Below are positions 1 through 6,346 of a stretch of 9,565 nt of DNA, one piece after another. Source of the stretch: an uncultured Prevotellaceae bacterium (lineage in GTDB: Bacteria; Bacteroidota; Bacteroidia; Bacteroidales; Muribaculaceae); the NCBI GenBank assembly GCA_945983195.1, contig CAMFSS010000060.1, positions 1-9,565 on the forward strand, read 5' to 3'. The notes beneath the pieces were generated by a model. It made no database searches, was not told where the DNA came from, and worked only from the letters and a program-made list of their open reading frames with translations. Position numbers and translations under genes: made by a program. Position 1 is the stretch's first letter. Every line of letters begins with the position of its first letter.

Positions 1-676
1 CGTGAAGCTATATGTGGTGATAAGGCACAGTGCGCTGCGGGCTGCCGACATCGAAGCCATTGCTTCGCGCATTGATGTGCAGGGGGCAATCTATTCGTCG
101 GTGCGATTGGACGATGAGGCTGTGACCGAAGCCATAGCCCGTGTAGCAGGCAAAGTGGTGGTTCTCGACCATCACACTCCGGTGCCTGTCACCATCGGCT
201 ATGCCACTCCCGGCACTCTGGGGCACGACCGCATTGCGGCGGCTGTGGGGGCTGCGAGCGAGTATCCCGGTTGTAACTGCCTTGTGGTCGATGCCGGCAC
301 GGCGGTGACACTCGATGTGGTGACAGCCGAAAGGCATTTCTCAGGAGGACGCATATCGCCCGGAGTGAGGATGCGCTTTGAGGCGCTGCACCGCTACACC
401 AGCCGTCTGCCGCTTGTCGACACCGCAGGCGACACGCCATTTGTGGGCTACGACACCGCTACGGCAATACGTTCGGGCGTGGTGCAGGGCATTGCAGGTG
501 AGATTGATAGCTGCTACCGAAAGCTGCAATGCGAAATGGGTGGCAGTCTCAAGCTGATACTTACCGGAGGTGATGCATCGCTGCTTGCTCCGCTTGTTGA
601 AGCTGAAACAATTGTCGATGAGAACATTTTAATGAAAGGATTAAACAGAATATTAACTTACAACGATGAAATATAG
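1..676 (+). CDS. coaX: Type III pantothenate kinase, 5' end outside window
   Basis: CoaX phosphorylates pantothenate to 4'-phosphopantothenate with ATP, the first step of cytosolic coenzyme A synthesis. The visible 224 residues contain TPGTLGHDR (69-77), the family's pantothenate-site segment with its Asp-Arg pair, VVDAGTAVTLD (95-105), the ASKHA-type nucleotide/catalytic segment, GGRISPG (115-121) and TGGDA (188-192). The usual N-terminal DxGNT phosphate-binding motif is absent. Type III kinases are normally about 240-260 residues, so I read the gene as starting some 20-30 codons before the window; the GTG at base 2 is probably an internal valine codon. The stop TAG (674-676) lies inside the next gene, an 11-base overlap that suggests translational coupling. 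Motifs are intact, so the visible part appears functional. The family assignment is secure; only the start is unknown. Confidence 0.93.
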   Translation, partial: VKLYVVIRHSALRAADIEAIASRIDVQGAIYSSVRLDDEAVTEAIARVAGKVVVLDHHTPVPVTIGYATPGTLGHDRIAAAVGAASEYPGCNCLVVDAGTAVTLDVVTAERHFSGGRISPGVRMRFEALHRYTSRLPLVDTAGDTPFVGYDTATAIRSGVVQGIAGEIDSCYRKLQCEMGGSLKLILTGGDASLLAPLVEAETIVDENILMKGLNRILTYNDEI

Positions 677-1838
677 ATTATTCTTTGTAGCTGCCATAGC
701 ATTAGTGGTCGGCTCTTTTGCGGCAAATGCCGAGACTGGCGAGAGAAGCCCTTACTCAAAGTATGGCTACGGACTGCTCACCGACAACGCATCGAGCGCA
801 CAGCGTGCCATGGGTGGCGTGGGATATGCCATGAACAATGGCAGGCAAATCAATGTGATGAACCCGGCATCATACGCCATGTGCGACTCTCTTACGTTCC
901 TGTGGGACTTGGGGCTCGGATTCACTAATCTGTGGTCGGAGGAGGGCGGCACACACACCAACGCTTTCGGTGGCGGCCTCGTCTACATCACCATGCAATT
1001 CCCCTTATCGAAGAAGTTGGGAGGAATTTTTGGTCTTGTGCCATTCTCCTCGGTAGGATACTCTTTCGGCAACGACCTGAATAGCGGCAGTGAGATTCGC
1101 CAGGGCGATGGAGGAATCAACCAGCTCTATGCCGGTGTGGCTTACCGCCCATTCGACATCATCTCGGTGGGAGTAAACTTCTCCTATAACTTCGGCACTT
1201 GCACCAACGATGCCTACACCTACACCACCGGCGGCAGTACAACACTCTTTGAGCGTGTGATTGATGTGCGCGACTGGGGTGTACAGCTTGGAGTTCAGGC
1301 TTCGAAGGTGTTTGCAAAGAAGCACCGCGCCACTTTGGGATTGACCTATACTCCCGGCAAGTCGCTCCACGGCACTGCGTATGCACTGAAATATGACGCT
1401 ACAAGCGACACAAAGACCGATACAATTTCCACTTCGAGCCTCAACGGCGAGTTCTCCACGCCACATTCCATCGGTCTAGGTTTTGGCTACGTCTACGATG
1501 ATCGCCTCACTGCCGAAATCGACCTCACTTGGCAGAACTGGAAGGATGCGAAATTCAAAGATGAGCCTAACTTCGACAAGAACGTGTTCAACAACCGCAC
1601 CAAAGTGGCTGCCGGACTGCAATTTATCCCCAAACTGCGCGGAAACTATCTTCAGCGCATCAACTACCGTGTGGGAGCACACTACACCGACGACTATATC
1701 AACGTGCGCGGAAGCAAATTGCGCGAGTTTGGCGTGTCGATGGGATTCGGATTGCCGTCGAACTTCTCAAAGACGATGGTCAACATCAGCTTTGAGTACA
1801 AGCGCCGCACCACATCGCCCGGAAGATACATTTCATAG
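666..1838 (+). CDS. Outer membrane beta-barrel protein (FadL-like character), ended early by an in-frame TAG
   Basis: The 390-residue product starts with a clear signal peptide (MKYRLFFVAA, hydrophobic core, ANA cleavage site near residue 22), so it is exported. The mature part opens with SPYSKYGYG and a stretch (about 45-70) of the form RAMGGVGYA...NPASYA, which resembles the start of FadL/OmpP1-type barrels in Bacteroidetes. The rest is alternating amphipathic strands rich in Gly, Tyr, Phe and Asn, as expected for an outer membrane barrel. The start ATG at 666 overlaps coaX. The TAG at 1836-1838 comes just before 22 further in-frame codons that encode a typical last barrel strand, so the protein made here probably lacks its C-terminal beta-signal unless the stop is an error or is read through. 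Cargo or function is not recognisable; location next to lptC suggests an envelope role. Confidence 0.8.
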   Translation: MKYRLFFVAAIALVVGSFAANAETGERSPYSKYGYGLLTDNASSAQRAMGGVGYAMNNGRQINVMNPASYAMCDSLTFLWDLGLGFTNLWSEEGGTHTNAFGGGLVYITMQFPLSKKLGGIFGLVPFSSVGYSFGNDLNSGSEIRQGDGGINQLYAGVAYRPFDIISVGVNFSYNFGTCTNDAYTYTTGGSTTLFERVIDVRDWGVQLGVQASKVFAKKHRATLGLTYTPGKSLHGTAYALKYDATSDTKTDTISTSSLNGEFSTPHSIGLGFGYVYDDRLTAEIDLTWQNWKDAKFKDEPNFDKNVFNNRTKVAAGLQFIPKLRGNYLQRINYRVGAHYTDDYINVRGSKLREFGVSMGFGLPSNFSKTMVNISFEYKRRTTSPGRYIS

Positions 1839-1907
1839 GACTACTTCAACATCACTCTCGGCGTCAACTTCAATGAGATGTGGTTCTGGAAGAACAAAAT
1901 CAGATAA
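1836..1907 (+). other. Severed 3' tail of the outer membrane barrel gene
   Basis: After TAG (1836-1838) the same frame continues for 22 sense codons to TAA at 1905-1907. The encoded peptide includes YFNITLGVNF and then EMWFWKNKIR, an alternating polar/hydrophobic aromatic strand like the final strand of Bacteroidetes outer membrane barrels. The frame is unbroken across the TAG, so a single substitution (for example AAG, GAG or CAG to TAG) explains it. Other genes here (coaX, lptC, the flavin reductase, the second dehydrogenase) also end in TAG, so TAG appears to be an ordinary stop in this genome. Confidence 0.75.
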
Positions 1908-1916
1908 ACCCCACAG

Positions 1917-2531
1917 GTGGAACGTGCCCGAAACATATTGCTGATGCTCACACTTGTGATTGCCGTGATTGGCTGCCGCGAGGAGGTGAAGAATGTGGTG
2001 CACCGCACCACCGACCCCGAGCTGGTGCCTACTGTCACGTCGCGCAATGTGAAGACCCTCATCAGCGACTCGGGCATCACTCAATATCGCATCACCACCA
2101 AGCTGTGGTACATTTACAGCCAGGCGGCAAAGCCCTACTGGTTTTTCCCCGACGGGCTGTATCTTGAGCAATTCGACAAGAACCTGAAGACGGCTGCTAC
2201 AATGCAGTGCGATTCGGCAAAATACTTCGAGGACACCAAAATATGGAGGCTCGACGGCAACGTCCGCATCTGGAACGTCAACAAGGAGCTGATTCTCACC
2301 AACCAGCTTTTCTGGTCGCAGCGCGAGCAGAAAGTCTACTCCGATTCGTTCATACACATCGAGAAGGCCGACCGCACGCTCGAGGGCTATGGCTTCGTGT
2401 CGAATGAGCGAATGACGACCTACACCCTCAACCGCCCGAGCGGCATATTCCCCTACGACGAGAGCCGCTCTCCCGGCTCGCAGCGGCAGGGTGCAGCCCC
2501 CGGCGACACTACAGCCGGTGCCGGAGGTTAG
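1917..2531 (+). CDS. lptC: LPS export system periplasmic protein LptC, lipoprotein form
   Basis: LptC receives lipopolysaccharide from the LptBFG transporter in the inner membrane and passes it to LptA on the way to the outer membrane. The 204-residue protein begins MERARNILLMLTLVIAVIGC: a short positively charged start, a hydrophobic core and a lipobox ending at Cys20, so it is probably a lipoprotein, a form seen in Bacteroidetes. The body matches the LptC pattern: SDSGITQYRI (about 50-59), FPDGLYLEQFD, CDSAKYFEDTKIWRLDGNVRIWN, then LTNQLFW and KVYSDSFIHI, the repeated strands of the beta-jellyroll. GTG at 1917 is the first start after the preceding frame's TAA and preserves the charged leader; ATG at 1944 would lose it. 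The last 20 residues are low-complexity Gly/Ala/Ser. It lies 9 bases after the end of the barrel reading frame, consistent with one envelope operon. Confidence 0.9.
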   Translation: MERARNILLMLTLVIAVIGCREEVKNVVHRTTDPELVPTVTSRNVKTLISDSGITQYRITTKLWYIYSQAAKPYWFFPDGLYLEQFDKNLKTAATMQCDSAKYFEDTKIWRLDGNVRIWNVNKELILTNQLFWSQREQKVYSDSFIHIEKADRTLEGYGFVSNERMTTYTLNRPSGIFPYDESRSPGSQRQGAAPGDTTAGAGG

Positions 2532-2594
2532 AGCGGCTTGCCATTATTCTGACACAACCCTATTGACAACGATAAAAACACTTTCTGAAACACC

Positions 2595-3380
2595 ATGGAT
2601 TTCTCATACTTCCTTCAGCCCGACAATTTCAATTCACTGCTTGCCGTGATGGTGGCAATAGCGGTGGTGGTGTACGTAGCCCTTCACTTCATTGATGCCG
2701 GATATGGCATAATGTACACCAAGCGGTGGGGTCCGAGTGTCGACAACCGCGTGGGCTGGGTGCTTATGGAGTCGCCGGTGTTTATCGCCATGTGCCTGCT
2801 GTGGTGGTTTTCGGCACGACGCACAGACACCGTTCCGCTCATCTTCTTTGCCGTGTTCCAGTTGCACTATTTCCAGCGGTCGTTCATCTTTCCGCTGCTT
2901 ATCAAGGGCAAAAGCCGTATGCCGTTTGCCATAATCCTTTCGGGCATCACATTCAATGTGCTCAACGCCCTGATGCAGGGCGGGTGGATCTTCTATGTGG
3001 CTCCCGACGGCATGTACGGACCGGAATGGCTCTACACGCCACAGTTTATCGCCGGACTTGCAATCTTTGCAGCCGGATTTGCAATCAACCTCAATAGCGA
3101 CAACATTATCCGCAATCTGCGCAAGCCGGGCGACACCCGCCACTACATACCACGAGGCGGAATGTTCCGCTATGTGTCGTCGGCCAACTACTTCGGCGAG
3201 TTCCTGGAGTGGGTGGGATTTGCAGTGCTCACATGGTCGGCAGCCGGAGCGGTGTTTGCAATATGGACCTTTGCCAACCTTGCGCCACGCGCGCGGAAAA
3301 TACACCGCCGCTACGCCGAGGAATTCGGCAAGGAGTTTACCGACCTGCATCTGAAGCGCATTATCCCCTATGTATATTGA
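2595..3380 (+). CDS. Steroid 5-alpha-reductase family membrane enzyme (3-oxo-5-alpha-steroid 4-dehydrogenase type)
   Basis: The 261-residue length matches animal SRD5A1/2 (about 254-259), which use NADPH to reduce the C4-C5 double bond of 3-oxo-delta4-steroids to the 5-alpha form. There are about seven hydrophobic segments, so it is an inner membrane protein. Key matches are a Glu in LMESPVF (Glu59) and Tyr in LHYFQRSF (Tyr92), at the places of the human SRD5A2 catalytic pair Glu57/Tyr91, and the C-terminal NADPH-binding block: INLNSDNIIRNLRKPGD (164-180), IPRGGMFRYVSSANYFGE (185-202), then EWVGF. The SRD5A counterparts of these segments are nearly identical. Start ATG follows lptC by 63 bases and the next gene begins 31 bases after the stop, so co-transcription is likely. 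Related enoyl reductases of lipid metabolism share the fold, but the motif set here favours steroid-type substrates. In a gut bacterium, oxo-bile acids or host steroids are the likely inferred substrates. Confidence 0.9.
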   Translation: MDFSYFLQPDNFNSLLAVMVAIAVVVYVALHFIDAGYGIMYTKRWGPSVDNRVGWVLMESPVFIAMCLLWWFSARRTDTVPLIFFAVFQLHYFQRSFIFPLLIKGKSRMPFAIILSGITFNVLNALMQGGWIFYVAPDGMYGPEWLYTPQFIAGLAIFAAGFAINLNSDNIIRNLRKPGDTRHYIPRGGMFRYVSSANYFGEFLEWVGFAVLTWSAAGAVFAIWTFANLAPRARKIHRRYAEEFGKEFTDLHLKRIIPYVY

Positions 3381-3411
3381 TACCACACAATAACAACAAG
3401 ATATTACAGCA

Positions 3412-4647
3412 ATGAACAATCCCGAAAATTCCATAATCTTCACGCCAGCCAAGATTGGTCCCATTGAGCTGCGCAACCGCACTATCCGCTCGGCAGCATT
3501 CGAGAATATGTGTGCAGACCATCGCCCGTCGCAGATGCTCTTCGACTATCACACGTCGGTGGCGTGTGGCGGCATTGGCATGACCACTGTGGCTTACGCT
3601 TCGGTCAACCGCAGCGGACTCTCATTCGACAACCAGCTATGGATGCGCCCCGAAATAGTAGGCGAGCTGCGCAAGCTCACCGATGCAATTCATGCCGAGG
3701 GTGCAAAGGCTTCAATCCAGCTCGGTCATTGCGGCAATATGTCGCACAAGAGCACGGCAGGGCGTATGCCTATTTCGGCATCTTCGGGCTTCAATCTCTA
3801 TTCGCCCACTTTCGTGCACGGAATGACCGAGGCTGAGATTCACGAAGTGGCGCGCGACTTCGGCAATGCAGTGCGCCTTGCCATCGATGCAGGGTTTGAC
3901 TGCGTGGAGATTCATGCCGGACACGGCTACCTTATCAGCCAGTTCCTTTCGCCCTACACCAACAAGCGTCGCGACTCGTGGGGTGGTGCGCTCGACAATC
4001 GCATGAACTTCATGCGCCTGTGTATGGAGGAGGTGATGCGTGCCGCCGACGGTAAGATTGCCGTGGTAGCAAAGACCAATATGCGCGACGGCTTCAAGGG
4101 CGGCAACGGTCTTGAGGAGGGCATTGTGATAGCTCGTGAGCTTGAGAAGCTCGGCATGGACGCACTGGTGCTCAGCGGAGGCTTTGTGAGCAAGGCTCCT
4201 ATGTATGTTATGCGTGGCGAAATGCCCATCACCACCATGACCGGCTACATGAAGTGCTGGTGGCTGAAGTGGGGTGTGCGTATGGCAGGAAAATACATGA
4301 TTAAGAACGAACCCTACGAGGACCTCTATTTCCTCGAGGATGCCCTTGAGGTGCGCAAGCATGTGAAGCTGCCGCTCATCTATGTGGGAGGCTGCGTGTC
4401 GCGCACCGGCATTGAGAAGGTGCTCAACAGCGGTTTTGAAGCCGTGCAGATGGCACGTGCGCTTGTGAATGAGCCTGATTTCGTGAACCGTTTGCGCCAG
4501 GGCGAGGAACGATGCGGCTGCGACCACGTGAACTACTGCATCGCGCGAATGTACACTCTTGAGATGTCGTGCCACAAGCACCGCACCGACATCCCTCCCT
4601 GCATGCAGCGCGAGATTGAGCGCATCAAGAAGCGTGCAGCGAAATAG
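3412..4647 (+). CDS. FMN-dependent NADH:flavin oxidoreductase / enoate reductase (Old Yellow Enzyme family), candidate 3-oxo-delta4-steroid 5-beta-reductase
   Basis: The 411 residues form one TIM-barrel FMN domain of the 2,4-dienoyl-CoA reductase/BaiCD branch. An N-terminal FTPAKIGPIELRNR segment (10-23) and the signature IHAGHGYLISQFLSPYTNKR (167-186), followed by RDSWGGALDNR, are family hallmarks; Tyr173 in HGYL corresponds to the catalytic proton-donor tyrosine. LIYVGGCVS (322-330) and a Met-Ala-Arg-Ala segment (347-350) form the flavin phosphate site. The C-terminal FAD/NAD domain of the roughly 640-670 residue relatives is absent. Near the end, Cys368, Cys370, Cys376 and Cys387 resemble a Fe-S cluster motif, but the spacing differs from Cx2Cx3Cx11C and a Val (373) lies where the second Cys is expected. 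Reduction of a conjugated double bond is secure as chemistry. A 5-beta-reductase role is inferred from the adjacent 5-alpha-reductase and dehydrogenases. Confidence 0.87.
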   Translation: MNNPENSIIFTPAKIGPIELRNRTIRSAAFENMCADHRPSQMLFDYHTSVACGGIGMTTVAYASVNRSGLSFDNQLWMRPEIVGELRKLTDAIHAEGAKASIQLGHCGNMSHKSTAGRMPISASSGFNLYSPTFVHGMTEAEIHEVARDFGNAVRLAIDAGFDCVEIHAGHGYLISQFLSPYTNKRRDSWGGALDNRMNFMRLCMEEVMRAADGKIAVVAKTNMRDGFKGGNGLEEGIVIARELEKLGMDALVLSGGFVSKAPMYVMRGEMPITTMTGYMKCWWLKWGVRMAGKYMIKNEPYEDLYFLEDALEVRKHVKLPLIYVGGCVSRTGIEKVLNSGFEAVQMARALVNEPDFVNRLRQGEERCGCDHVNYCIARMYTLEMSCHKHRTDIPPCMQREIERIKKRAAK

Positions 4648-4670
4648 TTTAACCCATTTCTTCAGAAGCA

Positions 4671-5492
4671 ATGTGCATTTTCAATAAAAAAATACCTGTT
4701 GGTGCCACGGCACTCGTCACAGGAGCCTCGTCGGGCATAGGCTTGGAGTTTAGCCGTGCCCTTGCCGAGAAGGGGATCAATGTGGTGCTGGTGAGCAACC
4801 AGCAGGAGCAGCTCGATGCAACTGCCGCCGAATTGCGCCGGAAGTACCCTCAGCTGCGCTTTGAACCGGTATTCAAGAACCTTGCCGACGACGACGCTGC
4901 CGAGTGGCTGCTCAATTACTGCAAGAGCCACGATATTGAGGTGGATATTCTTATCAACAATGCCGGAATATTCAATTTCATGAAGGTCGTAGATATGACG
5001 GCAGAACGCCTTAACCTGTTTGTCGACCTGCATGTGCGCTCGGTGACACAGCTTTGCCGCACTTTTGCGCTCGACATGCTTCGCCGCGGCTGCAAGGGCT
5101 ACATCTTCAATATGGCTTCGATGTGCTGCTGGATGCCAATGCCGGGAATCGGAGCTTACGCAGCCACCAAGGCTTACATTCGCGTGCTTTCGCGCTCGAT
5201 GTACCTTGAAATGAAGGACTATGGCATATCGGTGACGGTGGCTTGCCCCGGTGGCATTTCGACCGAACTTTTCGGACTTTCGCCCAAGTTGCGCAAGTTG
5301 GCTGTGCGCATCGGTGCACTCACCACTCCCGAACGGTTTGCACGCAATGCACTGCGCCGTGTGTTCAACCGTCGCAAGCAGTATGTCAATGGACTTCTCA
5401 ACCGCATCGCCATTGTTGCGGTCAACAATCTGCCCACTTGCCTCTGCGTGCAGGTGAAGCACCGGCTTCTCGACAAGAATATAACCCGATAA
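4671..5492 (+). CDS. Short-chain dehydrogenase/reductase, 17-beta-HSD/3-ketoacyl reductase-like; candidate hydroxysteroid dehydrogenase
   Basis: This 273-residue NAD(P)-dependent oxidoreductase shows TGASSGIG (17-24) for cofactor binding, NNAG (96-99), catalytic Ser150, Tyr163 and Lys167 (AYAATKAY, with the normal 13-residue Ser-Tyr spacing) and CPGGIST after the sixth strand. The position normally held by the catalytic-tetrad Asn, 22 residues after NNAG, is His121 here. The C-terminal part (about 240-262) is hydrophobic with basic flanks, as in membrane-associated 17-beta-HSD3/12-type enzymes. It begins 23 bases after the flavin reductase stop and ends 6 bases before the second dehydrogenase, so it belongs to the same operon. 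From context it probably interconverts a keto and hydroxyl group on the reduced steroid or bile acid, perhaps at C3. Substrate, cofactor and stereochemistry cannot be read from the sequence. Confidence 0.85.
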   Translation: MCIFNKKIPVGATALVTGASSGIGLEFSRALAEKGINVVLVSNQQEQLDATAAELRRKYPQLRFEPVFKNLADDDAAEWLLNYCKSHDIEVDILINNAGIFNFMKVVDMTAERLNLFVDLHVRSVTQLCRTFALDMLRRGCKGYIFNMASMCCWMPMPGIGAYAATKAYIRVLSRSMYLEMKDYGISVTVACPGGISTELFGLSPKLRKLAVRIGALTTPERFARNALRRVFNRRKQYVNGLLNRIAIVAVNNLPTCLCVQVKHRLLDKNITR

Positions 5493-5498
5493 ATCGCT

Positions 5499-6332
5499 AT
5501 GGCTGAAGGACTCTATATTGTCACTGGAGCTACCGGCTCGATAGGAAAGGAGATAGCACGCGCCCTTGTTGACAAGGGGCATAATGTTGTGCTAGCTTGC
5601 CGCAACACTGTGCGTGCCAATGAGTTGCGCAATGAGCTTCTGGGCGCACATGGCGGAGGCGAGGTGATTGTGGCAGGAGTGTCGCTCGATTCGCCCGACT
5701 CGATTCACGACTTCGCCAACCGGATTCTCGCTCTCAGCCGCCCCATTGCAGCTATTGCACACAATGCCGGGGTGATCTGCCGGCACCGCAGCATCACAGC
5801 ACAGGGGCATGAGCAGTCGCTCGCGGTGAACTATCTTGCTCCGGTATTGCTCACACACCTGCTGCTGCCTGCAATGGCTGAAGGTGGCTGCATTGCCTTC
5901 ACCACATCAATTACGCGCAAGCTGCACTCGCTCCGCGAGGAGATACTCAATGAGCCTGAGTCGCGATTCTCGCAGCTTGGCACCTACGGACGCACCAAGC
6001 TCGCGCTCACTCACTATGCGGCATGGCTTGCCGATGAGCTTATGGAGAAAGGGGTGCGTGTGAACTGTGCCGATCCGGGAGTAGTCGACAGCAATATGAT
6101 AACCATGCAGCGGTGGTACGATCCGCTTGCCAATATCATAGCACGTCCGTTCATGAGTCGCCCTGCCACTGGGGCATCGTCGATGCTTTCGGCTCTCGAC
6201 AGCCCACTAACGGGCATGATATTCAAGCACACCCACAAGCCGTTAGCGATGGCAGCCGACCTTCGCCGCAGCGACACTCAGCGACGTGCCGCCTTCGTAG
6301 CCGCCACCCACCGCCTCCTCAGCATCAAATAG
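5499..6332 (+). CDS. Short-chain dehydrogenase/reductase, retinol dehydrogenase-like; second candidate hydroxysteroid dehydrogenase
   Basis: The 277-residue protein carries TGATGSIG (9-16), HNAG (88-91), tetrad Asn111 in VNYLAP, Ser137, and Tyr163/Lys167 in TYGRTKLAL. The long Ser-to-Tyr interval (26 residues) and the ACRN segment at the end of strand 2, whose Arg35 favours NADPH, are typical of the retinol dehydrogenase/WW-domain oxidoreductase branch, so it is not a recent duplicate of its neighbour. DPGVVDSNM (192-200) is the expected post-strand-6 loop. The ATG lies only 6 bases after the preceding stop, which implies translational coupling. Having two different dehydrogenase types beside two ring reductases suggests separate positions or opposite faces of the same substrate. 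That is inference; related enzymes act on many lipophilic alcohols and ketones. Confidence 0.85.
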   Translation: MAEGLYIVTGATGSIGKEIARALVDKGHNVVLACRNTVRANELRNELLGAHGGGEVIVAGVSLDSPDSIHDFANRILALSRPIAAIAHNAGVICRHRSITAQGHEQSLAVNYLAPVLLTHLLLPAMAEGGCIAFTTSITRKLHSLREEILNEPESRFSQLGTYGRTKLALTHYAAWLADELMEKGVRVNCADPGVVDSNMITMQRWYDPLANIIARPFMSRPATGASSMLSALDSPLTGMIFKHTHKPLAMAADLRRSDTQRRAAFVAATHRLLSIK

Positions 6333-6346
6333 GCAGTGTCATTGCC
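6332..6346. terminator. Possible short shared hairpin between convergent genes
   Basis: GGCAG and TTGCC (6332-6336 and 6342-6346) can pair around a 5-base loop with one G-T wobble, in the 6-base gap and gene ends where the dehydrogenase and the minus-strand ATPase gene converge. There is no strong T-run on either side (TCATCTTT on plus, TATTTG on minus), so it may be a weak or factor-aided terminator, or chance. Confidence 0.2.

Noticed and set aside
2..4. GTG at base 2 as the true coaX start
   Set aside because: It would leave the kinase without its N-terminal DxGNT phosphate-binding motif; the gene almost certainly begins upstream of the window.
1836..1838. TAG as a recoded sense codon (pyrrolysine or suppression)
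   Set aside because: Several intact genes here use TAG as their normal stop and no recoding machinery is visible, so a point mutation or error is simpler.
1483..1944. Plus-strand open frame of 153 codons overlapping the end of the barrel gene
   Set aside because: It is the +1 frame shadow, Ser/Thr/Arg-rich without pattern; the barrel frame continues through the same bases with strand-like periodicity.
2634..3482. Minus-strand open frame of 282 codons opposite the 5-alpha-reductase
   Set aside because: Same reasons: Cys/His/Arg-rich and lying against a well-supported gene.
3712..4671. Long minus-strand open frame (319 codons) opposite the flavin reductase
   Set aside because: Its translation is rich in His, Cys and Ala with no domain pattern, and it mirrors a gene with clear family motifs. 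It is a shadow of biased codon use.
4662..5582. Minus-strand open frame of 306 codons opposite the first dehydrogenase
   Set aside because: No motifs, unusual composition, and the plus strand carries an intact SDR with all catalytic residues.
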